NCBI RefSeq assembly: GCF_039555535.1
Contig: NZ_CP154630.1
Coordinates: 1,005,001 to 1,069,000 of the forward strand
Direction: 5' to 3'
DNA length: 64,000 bases
DNA from: Stenotrophomonas maltophilia
Lineage (GTDB): Bacteria > Pseudomonadota > Gammaproteobacteria > Xanthomonadales > Xanthomonadaceae
Shown: piece by piece, positions 33,801 to 42,586 of the stretch
Layout: every line of letters starts with the position of its first letter
Position numbering within the stretch: position 1 is the stretch's first letter
The notes under the pieces: model-generated
Seen by the model: only the letters and a program-made list of their open reading frames with translations
The model's database searches: none
What the model was told of the DNA's origin: nothing
Made by a program: the position numbers and the translations under genes

Positions 33801-34613
33801 GAGCACACCCATCTGGCGGTGGGCAAGGAGCACGAGGCGATCCGCTTCCGTGACATCCAGGCACAGCCGCGCAAGATCATCTCCTCGCCGATCTGGTCCG
33901 GACTGGAAGACGACAACGTCAGCTACAACGCCGGCTACACCAATGTGCACGAGCTGATTCCGTGGCGCACGGTGACCGGCCGCCAGCAGTTCTACCAGGA
34001 CCACGAGTGGATGATCGACTTCGGTGAGGCCTTCATGAGCTACCGGCCGCCGGTCAATACACGCACGGTGGAGCCGCTGCTCAACAAGCGCCAGAACGGC
34101 AACAAGGAGATCGTGCTGAACTGGATCACCCCGCACCAGAAGTGGGGCATCCACAGCACCTACAGCGATAACCTGATCATGCAGACCTTGTCGCGTGGCG
34201 GCCCCATCGTCTGGCTGAGCGAGGACGACGCACGCAATGCCGGCATCGAGGACAACGACTGGATCGAGCTGTTCAACGTCAATGGCGCGATCGCCGCGCG
34301 TGCGGTGGTCAGCCAGCGGGTGATGCCGGGCATGGCGATGATGTACCACGCCCAGGAACGCATCATCAACGTGCCGGGTTCGGAGATCTCTGGTACCCGC
34401 GGCGGCATCCACAACTCGGTGACCCGCATAGTGCTCAAGCCCACCCACATGATCGGCGGCTACGCGCAGCTGGCCTGGGGCTTCAACTACTACGGTACCT
34501 GTGGTACCAACCGTGATGAGTTCGTGATCGTGCGCAAGATGGACAAGATCGATTGGCTGGATGGTGAGGACGCGAATTCGAGTGCAACCGGCGCCGCACG
34601 GGAGGTGGTGTGA
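30858..34613 (+). pseudogene. narG: narG with in-frame nonsense codon
   Basis: Together the frame encodes a 1251-residue NarG, the molybdenum catalytic subunit of membrane-bound nitrate reductase, which oxidises quinol and reduces nitrate. The N-terminal iron-sulfur/Mo region HGVNCTGSCSWKIYVKNG and ETQQTDYP is intact, and the C-terminal part (RMMFIWRSNLLGSSGKGHEY, GFNYYGTCGTNRDEF) is intact too. A TAA at 32874-32876 interrupts it at codon 673, between LQLVREA and QAGIAPADYAL; the same frame continues on both sides with clear homology. A single base change from GAA, CAA, AAA or TAC/TAT would create it. The two ORF parts are 30858-32876 and an open stretch to 34613. Either the gene is inactive or the base is a sequencing error. 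Confidence 0.92.
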
Positions 34614-36157
34614 TGAAAGTACGTGCCCAGATTGCGATGGTCTTGAACCTGGACAAGTGCATCGGCTGCCACACCTGCTCGATCACCTGCAAGAACGTGT
34701 GGACCTCGCGCGAAGGCGTGGAGTACGCCTGGTTCAACAACGTCGAGACCAAGCCCGGCATCGGTTATCCCAAGGAATGGGAAAACCAGGAAAAGTGGAA
34801 CGGCGGTTGGGTGCGCAACGGCAGCGGCAAGCTGGTGCCGCGCGCCGGTGGTCGCTGGCGCATGCTGGCCAAGATCTTCTCCAACCCCGACCTGCCGCAG
34901 ATCGACGACTACTACGAGCCGTTCGACTTCGATTACCAGCACCTGCACGACGCGCCCGAGCTGAAGCACCAGCCGACCGCACGGCCGCGCTCGCTGCTGA
35001 CCGGCCAGCGCATGGAGAAGATCGAGTGGGGTCCGAACTGGGAGGAAATCCTCGGCAGCGAGTTCTCCAAGCGGTCGCGTGACTACAACTTCGACAAGGT
35101 GCAGAAGGAGATCTACGGCGCCTTCGAAAAGACCTTCATGATGTATCTGCCGCGGCTGTGCGAGCACTGCCTCAACCCGGCCTGCGTCTCGGCGTGCCCG
35201 TCCGGCGCGATCTACAAGCGCGAGGAAGACGGCATCGTGCTGATCGACCAGGACAAGTGCCGTGGTTGGCGCATGTGTGTGTCGGCCTGCCCGTACAAGA
35301 AGATCTATTACAACTGGAAGAGCGGCAAGTCCGAGAAGTGCATCTTCTGCTACCCGCGCATCGAGATGGGCGAGCCCACCGTGTGCTCGGAAACCTGCGT
35401 GGGCCGCATCCGCTACCTGGGGGTGATGCTGTACGACGCGGATCGTATCGCCGAGGCTGCATCGGTGGCAGCGGAGAAGGACCTGTACCAGTCGCACCTG
35501 GACATCTTCCTGGACCCCTTCGACCCAGCGGTGATCGCCGCTGCGCGTGCCGAAGGCATTCCCGACAGCTGGCTGGAATCGGCCAAGCAGTCGCCGGTCT
35601 ACAAGCTGGCCATCGACTGGAAGCTGGCGCTGCCGCTGCACCCGGAATACCGCACCTTGCCGATGGTCTGGTACGTGCCGCCGTTGTCGCCGATCCAGTC
35701 GGCGGCCGAGCGTGGCCATGTCGGCATGAGCGGCGAGCTGCCGGATATCGCTTCGTTGCGCATCCCGGTGCGCTACCTCGCCAACCTGCTGACCGCCGGT
35801 GACGAAGCGCCGGTGATCCGTGCCCTGGAGCGGCTGATGGCGATGCGCGCCTGGCGCCGCGCCAAGAACGTGGATGGCGTGGAAGACATGCGCGTGCTCG
35901 AACAGGTGGGGCTGACCCCGGCGCAAGTAGAAGAGATGTACCGCTACCTGGCCATCGCCAACTATGAGGACCGTTTCGTCATTCCGAGCGCCCACCGTGA
36001 GTACGCCAACGATGCGTTCGGCGAACGTGGTGGCTGCGGCTTCACCTTCGGCAATGGTTGCAACGGCGACAGCCCGGCTGACCTGTTCACCCAGCGCAAG
36101 ACCACCACCTTCGCGGTGCATCCCAACCGCCAGCATCGGCATGAGGTGGTGAAATGA
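34613..36157 (+). CDS. narH: Respiratory nitrate reductase beta subunit NarH
   Basis: A 514-residue electron-transfer subunit with four iron-sulfur clusters. Cysteine groups are seen in order: CIGCHTCSITC (about residue 16), CEHCLNPACVSACP (about 184), CRGWRMCVSACP (about 217; the tryptophan in place of a cysteine marks the [3Fe-4S] site) and CIFCYPRIEMGEPTVCSETC (about 244). It sits at the cytoplasmic membrane face between NarG and NarI. The ATG shares one base with the narG stop. Unlike narG it is intact. Confidence 0.95.
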   Translation: MKVRAQIAMVLNLDKCIGCHTCSITCKNVWTSREGVEYAWFNNVETKPGIGYPKEWENQEKWNGGWVRNGSGKLVPRAGGRWRMLAKIFSNPDLPQIDDYYEPFDFDYQHLHDAPELKHQPTARPRSLLTGQRMEKIEWGPNWEEILGSEFSKRSRDYNFDKVQKEIYGAFEKTFMMYLPRLCEHCLNPACVSACPSGAIYKREEDGIVLIDQDKCRGWRMCVSACPYKKIYYNWKSGKSEKCIFCYPRIEMGEPTVCSETCVGRIRYLGVMLYDADRIAEAASVAAEKDLYQSHLDIFLDPFDPAVIAAARAEGIPDSWLESAKQSPVYKLAIDWKLALPLHPEYRTLPMVWYVPPLSPIQSAAERGHVGMSGELPDIASLRIPVRYLANLLTAGDEAPVIRALERLMAMRAWRRAKNVDGVEDMRVLEQVGLTPAQVEEMYRYLAIANYEDRFVIPSAHREYANDAFGERGGCGFTFGNGCNGDSPADLFTQRKTTTFAVHPNRQHRHEVVK

Positions 36158-36834
36158 GTGTGCTCAAGCTGATTGGCGTATTGCTGGACTACCCGCGTGA
36201 AGAGCTCTGGCAGCATGGCGAGGAGCTGCTCGAGGCCTGCGATAATCCGGCACTGTCGCCGGCCCGTCGCAGGCAGTTGCAGACCTTCGTCCGTGACCTG
36301 CTTGCTACCGACCCGCTGGACGCGCAGGACCGCTGGCTGGCCACGTTCGACCGTGGCCGCTCGATGAGCCTGCTGGTGTTCGAACACATCCATGGCGAGT
36401 CGCGTGATCGCGGCCAGGCCATGGTCGACCTGATCGATGCCTATCGCAAGAATGGCTTCGAGCTGGATGCGCGCGAGCTGCCGGACTATCTGCCGCTGCT
36501 GCTGGAATACCTGGCGCATCGGCCGCAGGCCGAGGCCAAGGATTGGCTGCACCACATCGGCCACATCGCCGGCATGCTCGCCGCGCGCGCGGCCGAGCGG
36601 CAGTTGCCGCATGCGGTGCTGCTGGAAATCCTGGTCGAGGCGGGCGAGGGCAAGGTCAACCTGGCCGTGCTGCGCCAGCGGGCCAGCGAAGAAGTGCGCG
36701 ACGACACCGTCGAAGCCATGGACCGCCTGTGGGAAGAGGAAGCGGTGCGCTTTGGCACCGATGCACCTTCGCAGGATTGCGATCCACCCCATCGTTCACC
36801 GGCACGCGCGCAGCCGCGGGAGATCCAGCCATGA
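36154..36834 (+). CDS. narJ: Nitrate reductase assembly chaperone NarJ
   Basis: A 226-residue cytoplasmic chaperone that helps insert molybdenum cofactor into NarG and holds NarGH until it meets NarI. Family features are KLIGVLLDYPREEL at the start, MSLLVFEHIHGESRDRG near residue 70 and LPDYLPLLLEYL near 110. The final 25 residues are variable. Overlaps narH and narI by four bases on each side. Confidence 0.93.
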   Translation: MSVLKLIGVLLDYPREELWQHGEELLEACDNPALSPARRRQLQTFVRDLLATDPLDAQDRWLATFDRGRSMSLLVFEHIHGESRDRGQAMVDLIDAYRKNGFELDARELPDYLPLLLEYLAHRPQAEAKDWLHHIGHIAGMLAARAAERQLPHAVLLEILVEAGEGKVNLAVLRQRASEEVRDDTVEAMDRLWEEEAVRFGTDAPSQDCDPPHRSPARAQPREIQP

Positions 36835-37535
36835 ATTACCTCAATCAGTTCGCCTTCCAGTTCTATCCCTACATCGCGGTGGCGGTGCTGTTGATCGGCA
36901 GCTGGGCGCGCTATGACAAGGCCATGTACAGCTGGCGTACCGGCTCCACCCAGTTGCTGTCCGACCGCGGCATGCGCTTTGGCAGCAACTGCTTCCACAT
37001 CGGCATCATCGCCATCCTCGGTGGTCACTTCGTCGGCCTGCTGACCCCGCATGCACTGTACGAGCCTTTCATCACTTCCTCGCAGAAGCAGTTGCTGGCG
37101 ATGGTGGTGGGTGGCTTCTTCGGCGCACTGTGCTTCGTCGGCATCACCATCCTGCTGGTGCGGCGGCTGACCAATGCGCGGGTGCGTGCAATCGGCAGCT
37201 TCGGTGACACGCTGGTGCTGGTGCTGCTGTTCGCCCAGCTCTGTCTTGGCCTGTACAGCATCAAGGTCTCCGCCGGCCATCTTGATGGCGGGGTGATGGT
37301 GATGTTGGCCGAGTGGGCGCAGCACATCGTCACCTTCCGTGCCGGTGCCGCCGATTATGTCGAGGGCGTGCACTGGGTCTACAAGGTGCACATCTTCCTC
37401 GGGCTGACGCTGGTGCTGATCGCACCGTTCACTCGTCTGGTGCATGTGTGGAGCGTGCCGATCAGCTACCTGTGGCGGCCATATCAAGTGGTACGTCGTC
37501 GCCAGGCCACGCTGCGCTACGGTCCGCGGGAGTAA
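36831..37535 (+). CDS. narI: Nitrate reductase gamma subunit NarI
   Basis: A 234-residue membrane cytochrome b with five predicted helices, anchoring NarGH and oxidising quinol. Haem-ligand histidines are in NCFHIGIIAILGGHFVGLL (residues about 54-70) and in VHWVYKVHIFLGLTLVL and TRLVHVW (about 180-205). Overlaps narJ by four bases. Confidence 0.95.
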   Translation: MNYLNQFAFQFYPYIAVAVLLIGSWARYDKAMYSWRTGSTQLLSDRGMRFGSNCFHIGIIAILGGHFVGLLTPHALYEPFITSSQKQLLAMVVGGFFGALCFVGITILLVRRLTNARVRAIGSFGDTLVLVLLFAQLCLGLYSIKVSAGHLDGGVMVMLAEWAQHIVTFRAGAADYVEGVHWVYKVHIFLGLTLVLIAPFTRLVHVWSVPISYLWRPYQVVRRRQATLRYGPRE

Positions 37536-37538
37536 GTC

Positions 37539-38429
37539 ATGGGCAGCCTGCCACGCATTCTTCCCATCACCGTCATCGATTCGCAGACGCCGGTGCCGGC
37601 CGAGGCCGGCCACCATCACGATGCCGACGATGGCCCGCGCAGCCTCGGCCAACCGGCACCGTGCAGCCTGTACGTGCAGGACACGCCGATCAGCGAGGCC
37701 GATATCGCCCGCGAGATGCAGTACCACCGGGCGATGCGCCCGGAGCAGTCGCGTGCCGATGCGGCGCGTGCGCTGGTGGTGCGCGAACTGCTGCGGCTGG
37801 AAGCCGAACGGCTTGGCCTGGCCGATGTCCCCGGCGTCGGCCAGGAGACCAGCGAGGAAGCACGCATCCAGCAGCTGATCGAACAGGCGCTGGTAGACCG
37901 CGTGCCCAGCGAAGACGACTGCCAGCGTTACTTTGCGCAAAACCCCGAGCGTTTCCGCTCACCGGACCGCATCCGCGTACGCCACATCCTGCTGGCGGCA
38001 CCGGCCGACGATATCGCCGGCCGGCTGAAAGCCCGCACCCTGGCCGAGAAGCTGATCGCCGAACTGCTGGAACAGCCGCATCTGTTTGCTGATCTGGCCG
38101 CGCGTCACTCGCAATGCCCGTCCAGCAGCGAAGGCGGCGAGCTGGGCTGGCTGCAACGCGGCCAGACCACGCCGGAATTCGATCGCCAGGTATTCCGCCT
38201 GCGGCAAGGCCTGGCGGGTTTCCCGGTGGAGTCGCGCTGGGGCTACCACGTGGTCAGCATCGATGCGCTGGAAGCCGGCACGGCGCTTACCTTCGAGCAG
38301 GTGCAGCCGCAGATCAGCGACTACCTGGAGCTGCAGGTGCGCCAGCGCGACGTGCAGCAGTTCCTGCTGGAACTGCGCGAACGTTACCCGGTGCGTGGGC
38401 TGGAAGACATCGAAGCACAGGCTGAGTAA
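37539..38429 (+). CDS. Parvulin-type peptidyl-prolyl isomerase
   Basis: A 296-residue PpiC/NifM-like protein. The parvulin domain runs from about residue 143 (RIRVRHILLAAP) through HSQCPSSSEGGELGWLQRGQ to SRWGYHVVSID near 245. The N-terminal region has His-rich HHHDADDG and no clear signal peptide, so it is probably cytoplasmic. Parvulins of this kind follow narI in several gammaproteobacteria and are thought to help fold nitrate reductase, as NifM does for nitrogenase; that role is inferred. It starts three bases after narI. Confidence 0.88.
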   Translation: MGSLPRILPITVIDSQTPVPAEAGHHHDADDGPRSLGQPAPCSLYVQDTPISEADIAREMQYHRAMRPEQSRADAARALVVRELLRLEAERLGLADVPGVGQETSEEARIQQLIEQALVDRVPSEDDCQRYFAQNPERFRSPDRIRVRHILLAAPADDIAGRLKARTLAEKLIAELLEQPHLFADLAARHSQCPSSSEGGELGWLQRGQTTPEFDRQVFRLRQGLAGFPVESRWGYHVVSIDALEAGTALTFEQVQPQISDYLELQVRQRDVQQFLLELRERYPVRGLEDIEAQAE

Positions 38430-38452
38430 GACGCAATCCCCCAGGAGCGGCA

Positions 38453-39784
38453 ATGAGCCAGAATCTACAGAACATCAGCAACGGCGAACAACAACGTGCG
38501 CTATGGCTGAGCACCTTCGCCTTCACCGTGTGTTTCGCGGTGTGGATGATCTTCGCCATCATCGGCATCCAGATCAGCGAGCAGCTGGGTTTGAACGACA
38601 CCCAGTTCGGTCTGTTGATCGCCACCCCGGTGTTGACCGGCTCGGTGATCCGCGTCTTTCTCGGCATCTGGTCCGATCAGTTTGGCGGGCGCAAGGTGAT
38701 GACCCTGGTGATGCTGTGCGGCGCGGTGGCGACCTGGCTGCTGACCTATGCACAGACCTACCCGCAGTTCCTGTTGGCCGCACTGTTCGTCGGCATCGCC
38801 GGCGGCAACTTCTCAGTCGGCGTCACCTATGTGTCCAAGTGGTTCCCGGCGGAGAAGCAGGGCACCGCGCTGGGCATCTTCGGTGCCGGCAACATCGGCT
38901 CGGCGGTAACCAAGCTGCTGGCGCCGCTGGTGATGGTGGCCTCGGGCTGGATGATGGTGGCCAAGCTGTGGGCGGTCGCGCTGGCGGTCACCGCCATCCT
39001 GTTCTACCTGTTCAGCAAGGAAGATCCCTCGCTGGAAGATCGTCGTCGCAGTGGCGTCAAGCCGATGTCCTTCGCCGAACAGATGGCACCGCTGAAGAAT
39101 CTGCAGGTGTGGCGCTTCTCGCTGTACTACTTCTTCGTGTTCGGTGGCTTCGTCGCGCTGGCACTGTGGCTGCCGCATTATCTGGTCGGCGCCTACGGCA
39201 TGGACGTCGGCACGGCCGGCGTGCTGGCCGCGTGTTACTCGATACCGGCCAGCCTGTTCCGGGTGGTGGGCGGCTGGCTGTCGGACCGCATCGGTGCACG
39301 GCGGGTGATGTACTGGACGCTGGGGGTGTCGTCGATCTGTACCTTCATCCTGGCCTATCCGGATACGCGTTATATCGTGCAGGGCATACACGGCGAGATC
39401 AGCTTCCACCTGGCGATCAGCGTGACCCTGTTCACCGTGCTGGTATTCGTTCTCGGCTTCTTCATGTCGCTGGGCAAGGCCGCGGTCTACAAGCACATCC
39501 CGGTCTACTACCCGCAGCACGTGGGCTCGGTGGGTGGTGTGGTCGGCATGATCGGCGGCCTCGGCGGCTTCATCCTGCCCATCGTGTTTGGCGCCCTGAA
39601 TGATGCGCTCGGCATCTGGAGCAGCTGCTTCATGCTGTTGTTCGTGCTGGTCAGCATTTCCTTGACCTGGATGCACTTCGCCATCCGCCGGATGGAGCGT
39701 CGCAACTTCCCGCAGCTCGATCGCGAGACCGACCTGCCCGAAGCCATCGATGCCGGCGCGGTGGAGAAACAGCGTCGGGCTTGA
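38453..39784 (+). CDS. narK: Second nitrate/nitrite transporter, NarK family
   Basis: A 443-residue major-facilitator protein with 12 predicted helices. NarK signature parts are GNFSVGVTYVSKWFP, GAGNIGSAVTKLLAP in the first half and GMIGGLGGFILPIVFG in the second, with the substrate arginine in TGSVIRVFLG. Compared with the transporter at 29370 it lacks the long hydrophilic N-terminus and resembles the proton-coupled (type 1) group, while the first resembles nitrate/nitrite exchangers (type 2). The pair would allow start-up import and steady-state exchange. CAGGAG precedes the ATG. Confidence 0.92.
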   Translation: MSQNLQNISNGEQQRALWLSTFAFTVCFAVWMIFAIIGIQISEQLGLNDTQFGLLIATPVLTGSVIRVFLGIWSDQFGGRKVMTLVMLCGAVATWLLTYAQTYPQFLLAALFVGIAGGNFSVGVTYVSKWFPAEKQGTALGIFGAGNIGSAVTKLLAPLVMVASGWMMVAKLWAVALAVTAILFYLFSKEDPSLEDRRRSGVKPMSFAEQMAPLKNLQVWRFSLYYFFVFGGFVALALWLPHYLVGAYGMDVGTAGVLAACYSIPASLFRVVGGWLSDRIGARRVMYWTLGVSSICTFILAYPDTRYIVQGIHGEISFHLAISVTLFTVLVFVLGFFMSLGKAAVYKHIPVYYPQHVGSVGGVVGMIGGLGGFILPIVFGALNDALGIWSSCFMLLFVLVSISLTWMHFAIRRMERRNFPQLDRETDLPEAIDAGAVEKQRRA

Positions 39785-39794
39785 TCCAGATCAG
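39781..39794 (+). promoter_or_regulatory. FNR-like box before HemN-like gene
   Basis: TTGAT-CCAG-ATCAG matches the FNR consensus in nine of ten positions. It overlaps the stop codon of the second narK and lies 35 bases before the ATG at 39829. With activation at -41.5 the transcript would start at or near the ATG, so the mRNA may be leaderless or the site may act differently. Confidence 0.65.
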
Positions 39795-39828
39795 GGAAAC
39801 CCGGCGGTCACTGCGCGAGGATGCAGGC

Positions 39829-41040
39829 ATGTCAGTAGAGACCGCCGGGATGGATGACGCCACATTGCATGTCGCACTGCTGCAGCAACCCGCGCACGTG
39901 TTGTTCCCGACGCCGGCTGAGCTGAGCCCCGGCTTTGCCGAAGCCGGCTGGCGTGCGGCCATGCAGGCCAGCAACGAGCATCTGATTCCGCGTGCGTTGA
40001 CCCTGGGTTTCTGCGCACCGGCCCATGACCCGGAGCCGGCCGAAAACGTGCTGGATGCGCTGCTGGTATGCCTGCGCCTGCATGCCAACATGCTGGCCAG
40101 CGACCGCGAAGTGGCAGCCATGGTGCTGCAGCCGGGTATCGTCGAGCACCTGTCGCCCGCCCTGCTGGGCCGCCTGTTGGATGCGGTGCCCGAGCAGCTG
40201 TGCACCATTGCGCGGCCGCAGGTCGAAGTGCGTCTGGATGCAGCCAGCGATGTGGTACCGGCGTCATTGCGGGAGGTCGGTTGTACCCGGATGACGGTGA
40301 TCGATCACGCCGGCGTCGATGGCCCGGCGATGCTGGCTCAGGCCCAGCAGGCCGCGTTCACTGCGTGTTACTACCAGCTGCGCGTGCCGTGCTACGCCGA
40401 TGTGTCGTTCCTGCAGCGGCTGCAGCGGGTGCTGGAGCTGGCACCCGAACGCATCATCCTGCCATCGCCTGCCTTGCTGCCCGAATACCCGTTGCCGGCG
40501 GACTGGCTGCAGGCGTGGCGGCTGCTGCGGGCGGCCGGCTACCGCCCGTTGGGTGGCGACCACTACCAGCGGCCGGACTTGCCCATGCCGCTGCGCAACG
40601 GTGACGGCCAGCGCCATTGCGACCTGCTCGGGGTCCCCCGCCGCGAGCGCCATGACCTGCTCGGTATTGGTGTGGGCGCCTGCAGCCAGATCGGCAATGT
40701 GATCTGTCGCATCGCACCGGAGCCGCGCAACTGGCGCGCCTGCCTGGTGGTTGGCCAGCCTGGCATATCGTCCGGGCTTATTCTTTCCGAGCATGAACGT
40801 ATGACCGATGAGGTGGTGCAGAGCCTGGCCTGCGACCACGCGCTGGACATGCGCGCCTTCGAATGGCGCAACGCGCAGCCGTTCGATGCCTGTTTCGAGC
40901 ACGCCTGGAGCCGCGTCGCCATGTTCATCGAACGCGGCTGGCTGCGTCGTGACGGCGACATGTTGTTGATCCAGAACGAAGGTGAGCTGCTGTGGCGTAT
41001 GATCGCAGCGTGCTTCCGCCCCTTGGCCGCTGTTGCTTGA
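39829..41040 (+). CDS. HemN-like protein lacking radical-SAM cysteines
   Basis: A 403-residue protein that aligns by eye with oxygen-independent coproporphyrinogen III dehydrogenase: N-terminal VLFPTPAELSPGFAEAGWRA resembles the YTSYPTA...F...YR start, and DLLGIGVGACSQIGNVICR and SGLILSEHERMTDEVVQSLACDHALD match the HemN C-terminal domain. The iron-sulfur motif CxxxCxxC expected near residue 55 is missing; there is only TLGFCAPAHD. It therefore cannot bind the usual cluster and should not catalyse the HemN reaction. It may be a haem-handling or regulatory relative dedicated to nitrate respiration. An FNR-like box is just upstream; fnr follows after seven bases. Confidence 0.75.
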   Translation: MSVETAGMDDATLHVALLQQPAHVLFPTPAELSPGFAEAGWRAAMQASNEHLIPRALTLGFCAPAHDPEPAENVLDALLVCLRLHANMLASDREVAAMVLQPGIVEHLSPALLGRLLDAVPEQLCTIARPQVEVRLDAASDVVPASLREVGCTRMTVIDHAGVDGPAMLAQAQQAAFTACYYQLRVPCYADVSFLQRLQRVLELAPERIILPSPALLPEYPLPADWLQAWRLLRAAGYRPLGGDHYQRPDLPMPLRNGDGQRHCDLLGVPRRERHDLLGIGVGACSQIGNVICRIAPEPRNWRACLVVGQPGISSGLILSEHERMTDEVVQSLACDHALDMRAFEWRNAQPFDACFEHAWSRVAMFIERGWLRRDGDMLLIQNEGELLWRMIAACFRPLAAVA

Positions 41041-41047
41041 AAACGGA

Positions 41048-41824
41048 ATGACGTCACCCACCCCCCCACCGCGCGGTCCTCTGGGAACCGCGACGCCCAA
41101 TCCAGCCGCTGCCGGCGACGGTGACGCGCTGCATTTCTGCACGACCTGTGCGTTCTCCGATGCCTGCAGCTCGCAGGGCTATGACAAGACCGCGCTGAAC
41201 GAGCTGCACGTGATGGTCGACCACGTTGGGCCGTACCATGCGGGCGACTACATCTTCCGCGCGGGTGAACCCTTCGATGCAATCGCTGCGGTGCGCGCCG
41301 GCATGGTCAAGACCTTCGTCGACGACAGCCTTGGCAACGAGCAGGTGCTGGGCTTTGCCTTGCCTGGCGAAGTTATCGGCCTGAACGCCATCCACGGATC
41401 GCGTTATCCCTGCAATGCGGTGGCGTTGGATACCGTGCATCTGTGCCGTATCTCGTTTCCGCGCATCAGCATGCTGGCCAGCCGCATGCCCGGCCTGCAG
41501 GCCAAGCTGTTCAGCCTGCTCAGTGCCGAGATCGGCAAGGCGGCGCTGTTGGCGGCCAATTACCGTACCGAGGAGCGCATGGCGGCTTTCCTGCTGGATA
41601 TCTCCAGCCGCTACGCGCGGCGTGGCTTCTCGGCACACCGCTTCAACCTGACCATGACCCGCACCGAGATCGCCAACTACCTGCGCATGGCGCCGGAAAC
41701 GGCCAGCCGGGTGTTGCGGCGTTTGAGCGACGAAGAAGTCATCGCGGTGAAGCAGCGCGAGATCATCCTGCTGCAACCGGAACGTCTGGCGTTGATGGCG
41801 GCCACCGATGACGCAAGCGAATGA
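41048..41824 (+). CDS. fnr: FNR/Anr-type oxygen-sensing regulator
   Basis: A 258-residue Crp/Fnr protein. The [4Fe-4S] ligands are complete: CTTCAFSDAC (C-X2-C-X5-C, about residues 31-40) and a central RYPCNAVAL cysteine. The effector domain has GDYIFRAGEPFDAIAAVRAG, and the HTH near the C-terminus is TRTEIANYLRMAPETASRVLRRL, whose recognition helix carries E and S..R as in FNR. It should bind TTGAT-N4-ATCAA sites such as those at 29257 and 39781. The first 28 residues are a Pro-rich extension. ATG at 41048 begins seven bases after the HemN-like gene. Confidence 0.93.
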   Translation: MTSPTPPPRGPLGTATPNPAAAGDGDALHFCTTCAFSDACSSQGYDKTALNELHVMVDHVGPYHAGDYIFRAGEPFDAIAAVRAGMVKTFVDDSLGNEQVLGFALPGEVIGLNAIHGSRYPCNAVALDTVHLCRISFPRISMLASRMPGLQAKLFSLLSAEIGKAALLAANYRTEERMAAFLLDISSRYARRGFSAHRFNLTMTRTEIANYLRMAPETASRVLRRLSDEEVIAVKQREIILLQPERLALMAATDDASE

Positions 41825-41845
41825 TGCCCAACCAAGGATGCATGC

Positions 41846-42586
41846 ATGAACAAGCTGTGGGCGTTGTTGTTGCTGGCCGTCACGCTGCCGGCAAGCGCAG
41901 CTGATCTGACGGTCTCCGCGGCTTCCAGCCTGACCGAGAGTTTCCGCGAGATATCCAGCGCATACGAGACGGCCAACCCGGGCACGAAGGTGGACCTGAA
42001 CTTCGCCGCCTCCGGCACCTTGCTGCAGCAGATCGCACGCGGCGCGCCGGTCGACGTGCTGGCCTCGGCCGACCAGACCACGATGGCACAGGCCAATACC
42101 GAAGGCCTGATCGATCCGGCAACCCAGCACGTATTCGCGCAGAACAGCCTGTGGGTGGTGGTGCCGCCGCAGGCCAGCAACAAGCCGACCACGTTGGCGG
42201 CGCTGACCAAGGCCGATGTGAAGCGCGTTGCCATCGGCAATCCCGACAGCGTACCGGTTGGGCGCTATGCACGCGGTGCGCTGCAGCAGGCCGGTGTGTG
42301 GCCGGTGGTGCAGGCCAAGATGATCAGCACCCAGAACGTGCGCCAGTCACTGGACTATGTGGCACGGGGTGAAGTGGATGCAGGCTTCGTTTACGCCACC
42401 GACGCGCAGGCGATGAGCGAGCGCGTGCAGCGCGCCTTTCAGGTGCCGGTTGCCGGTGGTATCGCGTATCCGTTGGCGATGGTGAAGACCAGCCGCAATG
42501 CCGCCGAAGCAAAGCGCTTCATCGCCTTCGTGCGCTCGGCGCAGGGCCAGGCCATTCTGCACAGGCACGGCTTCGGTAGTCCTTGA
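41846..42586 (+). CDS. modA: Molybdate-binding protein ModA
   Basis: A 246-residue periplasmic binding protein with a signal peptide (MNKLWALLLLAVTLPASA, cleavage after about residue 18). Oxyanion-binding segments are AASSLTESF, FAASGTLLQQIARGAP, GNPDSVPVGRYA and VDAGFVYATDA. It delivers molybdate to ModBC. modA, modB and modC overlap, and together supply the metal for the cofactor genes at 24-29 kb. Confidence 0.95.
   Translation: MNKLWALLLLAVTLPASAADLTVSAASSLTESFREISSAYETANPGTKVDLNFAASGTLLQQIARGAPVDVLASADQTTMAQANTEGLIDPATQHVFAQNSLWVVVPPQASNKPTTLAALTKADVKRVAIGNPDSVPVGRYARGALQQAGVWPVVQAKMISTQNVRQSLDYVARGEVDAGFVYATDAQAMSERVQRAFQVPVAGGIAYPLAMVKTSRNAAEAKRFIAFVRSAQGQAILHRHGFGSP

Noticed and set aside
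30108..34448. Two minus-strand frames of about 670-680 codons opposite narK-narG.
   Set aside because: Antisense shadows of high-GC genes; the plus strand carries unmistakable NarK and NarG sequence.
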